Origin: Theristus sp. LFF4_11
Taxonomy: Eukaryota > Nematoda > Chromadorea > Monhysterida > Xyalidae
Reading direction: 5' to 3'
Assembly (NCBI GenBank): GCA_030248135.1
Contig: JASANC010001495.1
Location: 1-64,000 of the forward strand
Length of the DNA stretch: 64,000 nt
The notes beneath the pieces are model-generated. The model saw nothing but the letters and a program-made list of their open reading frames with translations. It made no database searches and was not told where the DNA came from. Below, piece by piece: positions 1-12,100 of this stretch. The position numbers and the translations under genes were made by a program. How positions within the stretch are numbered: the first letter of the stretch is position 1; every line of letters begins with the position of its first letter.

Positions 1-90
1 ATAAAGACAGACGCAGAAGGGCCAAGAACAGTTTGCCAAATAAAAGCATAAAAACCGGATCCAAAAGTCAGCCAGCACCAAAAAAACGAG

Positions 91-1560
91 ATGGCGACGG
101 CGCCCTCCGCAGCGACTCAGCGGCTCGCACCGAAGCGACAGACGCTCGACGAGGCTTACGCGCCGCCGGCAAACTTTCTCGAGATCGAGGTCGTCAATCC
201 GGTGACGCACGGCGTCGGTAAAACGCGCTACACCGACTACGAAGTTCGAATGAGGGTGAGTGAGTGTGTAAAAAAGGGACAGAAAGGCAATGCGTTTTTC
301 TGTTGATCTGTTCGCTAATTTCATGTGTGGTCCACAAGTTACAGTTGATTGCTTGCAAATACAACCATGGAATTGAGGTAATAAGATGACTTGGGAGGAG
401 TGAGTTTTTGTCTGACGCTACGACGACAATGTCATTTGGATTAGTTTTTTATGTTGCAGTTGCAATAGAAATATTCGTGTTTGTTTTCTATTTTCTCTGT
501 ATTCTGTTCGTTCAGACAAATCTTCCCGTATTCAAACTGAAAGAGTCGAGCGTCCGACGGCGATACAGAGACTTCGACTGGCTGCGAAATGAGCTCGAGC
601 GAGACAGCAAGGTTGGCTGCAGCAGTTTTATTGTGCTGATGTTGTTGCTGCCAAAAAATTGAGTTCAATGATTGATTGTTTGTTGACTATTGCGGTGCTA
701 ATCAACGGCTATCCGAGATGACAAATTGATGACATGTATTGTCTTTTCTTTTAGTTCTTCTGTTATTAAATGCGTTTGACAGCTTAATGCTTCACTTAAA
801 AACAACCCCAAGGCGCTTTTAAGACTTGGCCGCATTTTAAGGTACTCGGATCACTTTGCCAATTTTGAATTCCCGCGTCATGCACGAAACTGTCTGCCAA
901 TCTATGCGCGCATTGAGTTTCGCGACCAAAATAAAAGACATTGCGTTGTGCGTTTTAGGAAGCTCACTTGGAGTTTGAGTTACATTCATGTTTTGTCATC
1001 ATGAAGATGTGAATAACCCGTTTTTTTCACAGCAGATTGTCGTTCCACCGTTGCCCGGCAAAGCGTTCAAGCTGCAGATGCCGTTTCGAAACGACGACGG
1101 AATTTTTGAGGATGGTTTCATCGAAGACAGGCGTAAAGGTCTCGAGGTGTTTGTGAACAAGTGCGTTCTGTCTGATCTGTCTTTGTGTTCGCTTTTCTCT
1201 CAGCGCAGCTAATTAGCAGAATACAACAGTTGCAAATTCGCAGCCAACTGCTTACAAAAACAACAGAAAACCGCTGATTTTAGCGGAAACCCTAAAAATG
1301 GAAACGGACAACTGACAAAGAAGCTCCCGTTCAGCGGAAAATGAATGAAAAACCGAAAATGATTCTTTTGATAAAAAGCGTTTTCATTTTTGATTTCGCG
1401 AGCGCAGCTAACCACCAATTGTGGAAAATTGTGTTATTCTTTTTTGTTTTTTAGAGTTGCTGGGCATCCATTGGCTCAAAACGAAAAATGCCTGCACATG
1501 TTCCTGCAGGAACCGATCATTGACCGAAACTACATTCCCGGTAAAATACGCACCACCTGA
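91..1560 (+). CDS. SNX3: Sorting nexin 3 (PX-domain protein), complete, four exons
   Basis: Coding exons are 91-255, 516-611, 1036-1160 and 1455-1560 (TGA). All junctions are GT-AG with matching phases and give 163 residues, the usual SNX3 length of about 162. The protein is essentially one PX domain. It shows NFLEIEVVNPVTHGVGK near the N-terminus, the phosphoinositide-binding RRRYRDFDWLR (about residues 68-78), the proline loop VVPPLPGKAF (about 89-98) and the family C-terminus AGHPLAQNEKCLHMFLQ. SNX3 binds PI3P on early endosomes and works with retromer in cargo recycling, for example of Wntless; that role is family knowledge. The start at 91 follows CGAG and gives the normal N-terminal length. 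Bases 1-90 would be 5' UTR or upstream flank. The gene converges on the KDM1A gene, whose stop lies 1.57 kb away. Confidence 0.96.
760..965. repeat. Interspersed inverted-repeat element, family R1 (copy 1, in SNX3 intron 2)
   Basis: A unit of about 200 bp with related, inverted ends: TAGTTCT..AATGCG on the left and TGCGCGCATTGAGT..CGACC on the right. It contains the phrase CCAATTTTGAATTCCCGC. Related copies lie at 2825-3010, 4515-4665, 28530-28680, 38935-39135 and 59343-59542, with a partial copy near 45597-45672. It is therefore a dispersed non-coding repeat rather than part of SNX3. Boundaries are approximate. Confidence 0.7.
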
Positions 1561-3126
1561 TTGGCTGAAGCACGGTTTTTTCTGTCTGTTGTGTTTGTTT
1601 GAAGCAAAAGCGTAAGTTTTAGATTCGAAACTTGCATGAAATCAATATTTTCGTTGAGGGTTTCGAAGAACAACGCTGTTGCTGAAACAATGTTCACTAA
1701 AATTACGTTATTTTCTTGTTAGATCCCCTTCTTTCATGTTTACACACGAACGCACACTATTCTGTCGGAATTATGTGTGGATTAAATCATATTTCCTTCC
1801 CATTATTTTGGGACGATAAAAAATATCCAGTTATATTATTGTAATGACAATCGTTGAGTTTTCATGTTAGCTCTCCAAATGGCACACCGGATTTGTTAAA
1901 AATGGTTTTGCGTTAAAAAGTTACATTCTATTGATGAATTTGTGCTGTTTTCTTGTGACACTGTAAGCGAGATAGTTCGTTGGTTTTCATTGGGCGACTG
2001 AATGTTGGTGGAATATTTCATGGCCGTCAGTTTATTTTTTACTCTGGATGGGGAAAAACAATCTGTGAAAGTTCTGAGCCGTTCTACTTATTTTTATCCG
2101 TCATCAGAAGTTTTCTTTGGAAAGTCTAGTAACTTCGTATGGCCTTATACAGTACTTGTAAGTTGATAAGTGTTATAATAAGTGAGAATTGACTCATTTT
2201 GTTTGATTGTTTTGTTGACGCAGAACCCCTAGACTCTTTTGTGGGTTGGGTACCATTTGTGATAACTCGAGGCTATTTCTGATATCGTACATGATGAAAA
2301 GTACCGCTCAGAACGTGTTGGTATGCACAGTGCACAAAGCATTTGGGATGCAGAGATGTTGATTGGCCGTACTAGCATGATGCAACCAATCAGCGTGCTC
2401 TGAAGCGTGCTGTTCAAACCTCTCAGCTTGTTATTGTTATGGATCTTATACAGTTTATTCCTTATTTATTTTTGTGAATTTAAAATTGAAAACACATTTA
2501 CATCTCACATTTTTTTTAAATACATCACGTGACCACTGGAATTTTTTTCAGTTTTTCAATTTCAGATTCGTTTCTTATTTTCCAGCATGAATCAAACAGT
2601 CCGATATTGAGATTTTATTTGTTTCCATATCTCATAGCAGGGTGAAATGCTTGTCTTGCATGTAAAAACCTGTGCGGTAAAAGCAGAACAACCAGAAAAA
2701 AACTGAAACGGCAAGAACAAGAAGAGCGATTGGTTTGTACGATGATTTGCTTGGTCCAAGTGGATTCTTGGCCAAGATCCATATGTTTATCCAATCAACC
2801 CGCTACAACTAGCAAACTGATGTTGTTTCTTCTTTTAGTTCTGCAACTCCATGCGTTTGCAGGCGTCGAAATGGGATCAGTTTCATGCTTAGTGCGGCAA
2901 TTCACACTGATCACGCGTCACTTCACCAATTTTGAATTGCCGCGTCAGGCATGAAACTGTTTACATTGCTATGCGCGTATTGAGTTGCAGACCCAAAATA
3001 AGAGATAATAGCTATTAGTATTGACCTTGTCTAAAAACCAGAGCACTTCCATTTCCATCAAAGTTCAAACCAAACGCCACCAATGAGGAAAAACAACTAC
3101 ACCCAGACCACCGATCACAAAGAGGC
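1561..3126. other. Intergenic space between convergent SNX3 and KDM1A
   Basis: No coding exon or RNA gene is visible. The stretch should hold the 3' UTRs and poly(A) sites of both genes. It is AT-rich up to about 2700. An R1 repeat copy occupies about 2825-3010, just past the KDM1A stop. Confidence 0.7.
2825..3010. repeat. R1 interspersed repeat (copy 2)
   Basis: Carries the R1 phrases CACTTCACCAATTTTGAATT and ATGCGCGTATTGAGTTGC. It lies immediately downstream of the KDM1A stop codon on that gene's strand, so it may lie in its 3' UTR. Confidence 0.65.
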
Positions 3127-6100
3127 CTACTTCCCCAACGCGCCCATCGGCGCGTACGGACAATGCAGGTACTGGTCGGCGATTCTTGCCGCCTCTCGCA
3201 GCCCGGACAGCAGCGCCCCGTGCACCGTCGCCGGGTAGTTGCGCATCGTGTGTTCGCCGGCGAAGAACAGACGCGCTTTCGTCTCGCCGGTTTGCTGTCG
3301 CGGGCTGCGGTCGGCGAGCTTGGAGGATTTCGATGACGGGCCGTCATCGTCCGGTACGCTTTCGTCGGCGACCCCTTCCGTGACGTCCTGTTGGTCAACG
3401 TCGGCCGGACCGCTTGCGGCCGCCGCGCCGCTCGTCTCGTCGTCGGGAAAGATCGGCTGCGCTATTAGGTCGTAGTCGTCGCCTGAATTGAGCGCGCTGA
3501 TTGGCTATATCATGTCGGTGTGGCCAATCAGTGATTTCGAATGCAAGCCACTTGCTTTTCGAACTTTTGTCTTCTGTGCCACGCCTGAACGCTCACTATT
3601 GATTGGTGGTCAAACGCCGCCATTGCAATCGGCAGTCGAATAAAAATAAAATAGGAAGAGTTCAAAAAAATAAAAAGAAGCTCAGCTGTCCACAAACCAG
3701 TTGCTAACAGTCCAACCGAGCTGTAGGAGCCGCGCGACCAGAAATCACTGCCCCATCGGGTGACCTTCGACTCGCGAGGCTGCAAACAACAGAAACACAC
3801 AATCTCTATCAGAATTGGTTTCGACGACAGAACGTATTCACGCCGTTTGCCGTGGACAATCAAAAACATCGTCGAAGCTTCCTTTTCTGTGATAAAATGG
3901 GCAAAACGTGACGTATCTCGCTCCCGTTCCTCATGTATCCGTACCCCGCACTACAGATCATATGACTAATTGATTCCATACTCTTTAGTTGGACATCCCT
4001 CAACGCCACGTAGCCACCAGCATTCACAAACATCATTCCAGTCACCCAATTGTCCACACCACCAGTGCCAGCCTGCAGCACTAGCATGTCGCGCAAGACT
4101 ACCACGTCGTCCGGGATCTGCCCCCCACCCCGCACGACGTCCACAGCATCCTCAGCTCTATCAACATGGACGCCAACCAATCAGCGTGACGCTCCATTCA
4201 ACCAACACACACGAACACAGCCAATCGCGCACACCAATCCTGTCCGTCCACACCAACCTGCAACACGGCACCACCGAAGATGTTCTGCAACACGAGCATG
4301 GCGCGCGACACCACGACGTCATCAGGCGTGTGCTCCACGACCTCGGCCGCCTCGCCCGCGACGAAACCGACCAGCGTCGGCACGTCGGCCACCGAGAAGA
4401 ACATGAAGAGCTCGCCCCGCTCGCGCGACGACTGATTCACGTGACCGAACAGGTTCGTCGATTTGTCCCAGAAGATCTGGTCGAAGTACAGGATCACCTG
4501 TGCAAAGTGGTGCTGTTTTAGTTCGGTTCTGTCACTCAATGCGCGCACAAAGATGAAACCAGTTTCGCTTGACGCGGCGATTCAAAGTCAGCAGACCCGT
4601 TTCTTGAGCAACGGTTGAATCACCAGATGGGCCGTTTCGAATTGCCGCATCAAGCACGAAGTTGATTCCCCTGATAAACGTTCTGTTTTGTTAGAAAACA
4701 AAGCTTTCTGGTCGAGACATTTTTTTAAAACTAGCAAACAGTGCACGGCAGGCACATTATCTGACTCGGACCCAATGCAGCCTGCTAGTTCACACGATTG
4801 TGCTCAAAATCGTGTTAGAGAAGGCCACACAATGATGGAAAAAACGGTCAGGGAGAACACAGCAATCGTTCATTATCTGAACGGGCTCATTTCAATCCTC
4901 ATGACCGGTGCTCACAACCACCGTTTACCGACCTTATTGATGACGCCAAAGTTCAGCTTCTCAATCGTCTCCGTCTTCCAGCTCGGCAACGGCGGACTAA
5001 AGTGCAGCTTTCGTTTGTTGTCCTCCGCGTCGCCACCGTCCACCTCGATCGAGTGCTTCAGCACGCCCAACGGCACCGTACAGAGGCAAACATCGGCCCG
5101 CAGCTGCTCCTTGTCGTCCTCCTTGATCTCGTCGTCGCCGTGTACGGACGTCGTGTGCACGGTCACGCCTGTCGCTTTGCGAGTTTGGTTTGTTTGTTGT
5201 TGGTGGTGGGTAGGGTAGCTTGCACACATAACGAACGGTGCCGTGAAACCGGGCTCCGGTGGTTTTTTAGGGTTGTGCAGTGATTGGTGATTGGACGCTG
5301 AACGCCTCGCGAACCATTTTTATGATTTCTTTTTCTGTAATCAGCTGATTGGCTGGATTATGATTCCGATTACTATTAACCCTGGTGCTGATTGGTTATC
5401 CATTCATTGAACTGCTTGAAGGCAACCAATTAGCGCACCAGTTCGGTTTTCAAAGTTGTTAATTCAAAACGACACCAGCAATAATTGTCCTCAACTGGTT
5501 TATAAAAAATTCATGTCTTCAATCATGCGGTGCATATTGCACACTGGATTCTATGATCGCGCTCATTTATCCAATCAAAACCGCCACTATCCCATTCAGC
5601 CAATTATTACAACACGGGTGGAATATTCCAAAGTAAACCACCTTTGACAATATTTCACAGCAAGCGGGTTTCCCGAAAACTTTCCAAGACTCCGAGGATC
5701 GCTGATAATATCAAGTTTCAAACCACCACATCAACAAACCAATGACCACCAACACCAACCTTCATTCGAGTACTCGATTCTCTGCACCGCCCGCCTGTAC
5801 TCGATGTATAGGCCCGCTTTCAAATGTTCCGTCACGCGCGCGTAGCCTTCTTTCACTGAAAAACACAAAAGTCAGACGTTGATTTTTTGCAGTCCAATTA
5901 ATGAAGAGGGTCAGAGAGCAAAATGAGACGAGCGAAACGGACGTTTTTTTCTCCTCTTGAGTTTTTTTGTTTGTTTGCATGACCTATGATGACATTACAA
6001 ACACACGCATGCCATGCTGAAATGACACTACTCGGTTGTTTGCACGGGACGCTCATCACCGTAAACAACCGCAATAAAAAAACAACACGGTTCTATTATT

Positions 6101-9100
6101 TCCATTTTTTCTGAAGTGTTGAACTAGCGGCGACAGACTGGCGGGACGGATGGGACTGGTTCAGTGCGAGAGTGGCAGTACACCGGGACCTTTTTGAAGC
6201 GAACGACGAAAACTTTTCTGTTTGTCTAGCTGGTCAACAATTAGTGGACACCTGTCTCGGTCGAATTCAATTGGAATTTAACTGAAAGTTGCACCAATTC
6301 ATTTCGTTTCCTTCTGTCAGTGATCCCGCCAACAGAACCCCAAATGGTAATTTTTGAAAAAGCCGAAAAACTGCCTAAAAAGTGTCAACCACCGTTTCAC
6401 TTTGCATCATTTAACGTTTGTTGACGTGTGCGCGCGCAAGCGAGTGACGTGCTGACAAATTTGACGGCAAAATTGCTACCGCCACATCAGGTGTGCGCAA
6501 TCAGATAAGAAAGTGACGATGCGACAAACATCACTGACTGACTTGCTGCGTCGGTCGGTCTCCCTTTTTTGATCGTCGCAAGGACGAACCAAAACGATCG
6601 AATGCTGAAACTCGATGGGCTCTCACGGGGTACGGTATCTATCTAAGGAAGTTGGTCTCGACACGACTTTGCTTCAGTTTTCTTGGTGATCGACGTCAAG
6701 GAGAGTTATCGGCAAGTGAAGGGGGAACTGAACGGAGTGCAGAATGAAGCAAAGTTGTTGTAATGATTTTGATTATCCTTGATAATGAAGAACGTCTCTG
6801 TGCAATAATCATGTTGCAGCATAGAATACGGTAGAATACCATACACCGCGCGGCCCACAGTTTTGGTGATTTGACCAATTCAACCAAGTTACCATCTCTC
6901 ATTCATCTGATACACCCTGCAGCAGCACTGTTGCTGCACACAAACAACCATGGTTAAAGTTACCTCATCACCTGACTCAATTTTGGTCTAAATATGTTTC
7001 TTTTAGCCATATAGCGCACCCAAATAGCCGTGCAAGTGCACCCCAGTCATAAAACACGACAACAACAGTTGCGCTGTCTGTCATTTTCGGCTATAGGCGG
7101 GCGAAACTTGCTCAATTCGCCCACTAACTGGCGAACCGGCGAAACGAAAAACAAGTCTGTCCAATGCCGTTATTTACGACATCTTTGTTGCCGCCGTTCT
7201 GGGGGCTGGGCTTCATTATTCAGTCAGCCAAAAGAAAACACACACACACCCAAAGTAAAGTTACGTTGTTCGACAACGAAATGTGCAACTCTTTGTCTCC
7301 TGTCTGCCCATCTTCCGTGAACCCACTGGCAAGTTTCAACAACACCACATGCGTGGCTGGGGCTGGTGCTTCTGCCTACCAGTGTTACACAGCAGTGCAG
7401 TGCACCAACTTTTTTAGTCTTACCATTTGTAACCGCAATAATAAAAGTTTTGTTTCATTTCGTTTTATGCCAGACAGCCACGGAGCGTTTTTCGACTGCC
7501 TGACAATTTTCGGCGATAAAATACAATTTCAACGCAGTTAAACGTGCATGAAATTGCTGCGTAGAGCTGTATAGCTGTGACGGCATCAAAACTCGTTTCT
7601 AGACAACCAATTAGCCCAGCAGGGGATCATTGAGTGAGTAGAAACTTGACTGATTTGATTGTTTGATTGGATGTCTATTTGTCACACTTTTCAATGATTG
7701 TCACTAGCCTCAATTACGGTTGTGTAACTTGCGTCCCGGCATAGTTTTCTTGTTCGTTTGGTGGTTTTGTAATTCTGTGACGACATAAAAGCACCAATTC
7801 CCGATTCAGCAATACTGTAATCGCGATTACGTTTTGAGTGTCTCATTTTTTTCACCGCACTGATTTTCCGGCCATATTGACTTCAATGATTTGATTCTGG
7901 TTTCATATTTCTGCGATCATGGAACCAACAAACCGATCATATTCAGTAGGCTGAAACCAGCAATGGCAACAGAGCTTTCCCGGTTCGAAAATGCCCCATT
8001 TCTCACGAATAATATAAAATCACTGAGCACATTCCATATTCTGCTCAGTTATAGTACTCATTGTAATGAGCCAAATTGAGCGCGTGAATTTTAGTTGGAT
8101 GGTGTGTGAGCATTCAAAAGTGTTCCATTTGATAATTGCATGTTTCAAGGTCGCATTGTTTCACCGTTTTCGGTGGTGAACGGAAACAATAATTATAATT
8201 CTCTCTATTCGTTCATTCACTTTTGCATCACAGCTACGTACCCCATAGCTACTAGCTAATAGTAGAAGCATAGTGGAACACGTGGGGATTTCGAGATTTT
8301 CACCATCTAAGCTTTATATCTCGACATAATCAAATGCAAGACCGATAAAAAATACAGCAAACAACGGTTGCAATATTGAATATATTGATTCATTAAAATT
8401 CAATCTGTCTTAAGCCGCACGGTCGATTTGCTACTGTTGTTCTCTCTATTGTTTCATTTTATTCATTTTTGGCTCTCCCTCCGGGCTCTGGTTGCTCTAC
8501 CCATTGACCTGCACCGGCTAATCTCGATCAGTTGTATTGTGCGTCGATTTATTAATTGAACATCGAATCGTGTGCACCGTTTTCAAAGAGCATGCTCATG
8601 CAACGTTGAAACCACGTGAAGCCGTGTAGTGGCAGTCGAAATAGAATTCGAAAAACCGCACACACACACACACACATGCACACTGTTTCTCGAACGGCTT
8701 GAGCTCGAGTGAGGGTACATATTGAATTGAGTGGTGGGGGTTCGGTGGTGCGCTCCGGTTTTAATTACCGGCAGGGCAGCGCTTACATTTCGACATTGTC
8801 TTCGCGCTGCGTTTTACGACACACATGTGTGTGTACACAACGTAATGCCGAAGCCTAAGCAGCTTGCTTCTCGGGTGTATCAACTGATGTGACATGTGAT
8901 GTTTGCCAACAGCACCAATCAGACGCGTCCACAGCCACCACCGTTATGCAGTCGGATCTCGAGTCAAGCATGCGTAACACTTTAGTATCGTGGCCTTTTT
9001 GCTTGCTCTCCACTTTTTTTACCCTGGTGTACCTTGTGTATCACCATCACACTCGACCTGCGCCCGCGCCCAGCTGCCCCGCCCCTCTGAGCCTCTTCTG

Positions 9101-12100
9101 CCGTTCCGAGATTCGTCCGCTGCCGGTCATGTTTCGTAATTCCCACTTAAGCGCATCGCATGAATATCCCTCATCCGCGTGCGGAAGCTGCTCATCGCCG
9201 TGTTTCGTTTCGCTCTCAGAAGTGTTTTGGTCAGTGAATTTTCGCTAAAATCCCTCTCGAATGAGCCTCTTGTAGCCAGATTTTGATTTTGATTTTGATA
9301 CTCATTACTTAGTGTACATCCTGGACTGACCTGTTTCCTGTACATCAACGCAATCAAAGCGATTCTTGTCTCGACACGATCTTCTTGAGACAATATCGAG
9401 CTATCTATTATTCTGCCTCCGGGCACCCTCACACCACGTCCAAATTGCCCAATAACTCCACCATAAACTTGTAATCAATGCTTGTTTTGAGTGACACCTG
9501 ACAGTTTTAGTTTTTCTCAACCTAAACCACCTACAGTGTCTTCATCCATTGTTGGCGATTCAATTCTGATTGGTTGTACATTGTTCTGTTCTGGTTACTC
9601 ATCGATATGATCTATATATCGTGATTTATCTTATTGACTTCATTGTGCAACAATTGTTTGGTTCTAGCCGGATTTAACCAATAGTCCTGCACTACGCGTT
9701 GATTCCTTAATTCCGTTATTCAAAAGCCCTATCTTTTTCGCGATTCCATTTTCCGTGCTTCAGTGCTTTTCCATTTACAGTGCGTTTCAGTAAGTGCTCA
9801 CAATTTTTTTGGTTAGATTTTTTGCTCGCCATTTATTCATTCTGTCATTCATTCAAGATAGCCATCTTCTTCGTGCTGCACATTTTTCACTGTAAATTAT
9901 GCGTGTTGTTGCACACGCGGACGCACAACTACATTGTAGTTAGCGTTTTCGCAATTCAAATCAACTGTTTAGATCTCGCAAGTAGCAATATGATAAGCAT
10001 CTTTTATTTCACTTGACCACTCTTGATTGGAATTTTCGTAATATTCGATTTTGTTATACAAGATATGACGCGCGTGGGGAGAGTAACGATTTGAAAAGTA
10101 AACGCGCTACTACTAAGTCGACATTTTGTCAGGACTCATGAGAAGGGCAGATGCAAACTGTCACTGGCTAGACGGCCGATCTATACTATCCGACACAGCT
10201 ATGGAGGTGTCGCGTCGTCCCATGCTCCCCATTCTCATCTTGCCGTTGTTGCTTGTCGCTTCGCGAAACGTACAACGATCGGTCTTGAAATTATTATTTG
10301 TCCCCGTTCCTGCCTCCGCAGTACAGCAGTGTACGTTGCCCTAATTACGTCCATTACCTGGCGACTTATGCTTGCCTGCAGCCTCCCAGGCAGCCTCAAA
10401 GGTACGAAATTGCAAGTCATAATACTGGCTTTAATCCGTCTCTCCGTCGTGATGTGTCACAATAAATCGGCCGCATTGCTAATCACACACCGCACGCCGC
10501 AATATTCCGCTGGTCGAAACGAGTCTACTGAGCGCATTTGTCATCCGGAGCCCTCAGGTAGAGACAGTTATATTTAGCGCATTTACGCATGTTATTAATA
10601 TTTTTTTCCGTGTATTCCGCGCTTCAGGAGCGAATAGTGGCGTAATCTATGTGACAATATGTAGTGTGTTCGGCCGAATAAACTAACACAATAAGCTCCA
10701 TAATGTCTCGTCATTAGTGAAAACGACCACGTGTTTTTATTTGTGACTTTCTCTCTCTCTCTGAACAACAACAGTATCCATAATCATCAGCAATCATTAT
10801 TATGCCCATTCCATCACGACCACGCCGCCGCGCTATCAATGTCACTGGAGTCGTTTGCGCGATCGCCGCTTTTTATTCCATTTTAATCACAATGTATCAC
10901 GCCACTGTGTGTCAGAACTGGCCCGTGTCCACACAAACACGGCGCAACGCACTAATTAGTGCTTACCAGCTTGTCCCCTAAATGACCGAATATGGAGTAC
11001 ACTACACTGTTCAATTCGATCGCGAAAAACCGACCGACTCAAAGACGAGAGCGGCATTTCAACCTTTCATGTCGTATTTATTAGTCGTTAGACGACGTGA
11101 AACATAGAGACACAGCCGAGCCTCAGGATAATAATGATAAGTCGAAAAATCGCGCCCAAGAGGGCTACTCGCGGCTAGCGCGGCGACCATATGGGCGCAG
11201 GTGGATTAATGACATTTAATTAAGGCACATATGCACATGCAGGAGCTCTGTGAAATCTATCAGAACCGGCTGTTTTCTTGACACAATAGCGGTGTTAGGT
11301 CGATCATGAACAATCATAAATTGCAATATTTCTAACAGTCCTCAACCAAAAGTCTCAAAGAGCGAGACAGGTGGCAAAACGAGAAAAGTGGCGCTTTTTC
11401 GATTGTTGGTGCCTTTCATGGAATGCAACAGTGCACATGAATACGGTCATTAGCAAATGCAAATACACCGGTGTTTCGGTGTTTTTTCTATCTGATTCAT
11501 TGGCCCACACCACATGACGTCTCCATGTTACGACTTTCGGTTTTTTCTGCATTCTGACCTCCGAACAGTTGTCGTGTTTATCAGAACCACCATTGATTGG
11601 TGTGTGCACAGACAGTGCAAAACCTCTCAATATCACACGTCTCTGGCTGTTTGCGATATCACCGTTGGTTAATTTTTCGCACTCCAACGAACCTGTCCAA
11701 TGCGAACAAGGCAGAAAGTGATAAGTGCGGTGTTGCAATATCATGAAACAAAAAATGCCAAGCTGCTAGTAAACGGCTCGGTACACCTTTCGAACATTGG
11801 TGTTCATGTGTCAAATCAATGCGACTATCCATCCATTCGCAATGTTCCAGTTCAGTTCATTTTTCACCGGGATACGGTAGCTGTGTGAGTAAACAAAGCT
11901 GGCTCGCTGAAACGACAAACGCTTCAGCATCTGCACTTTTTTCTGGTTGCTTTGCCCAGACTAGCAGAATGCCGCGGTTTCACCGATGCTCAAAGGTTTC
12001 GTTCGCTCTATTCAGTGTTTGTTTCGGAACATATTATCAAAATTATAATCCGAACGTAACAACACACCACGACCAGACGAAACAAACAAAACGAACCACC

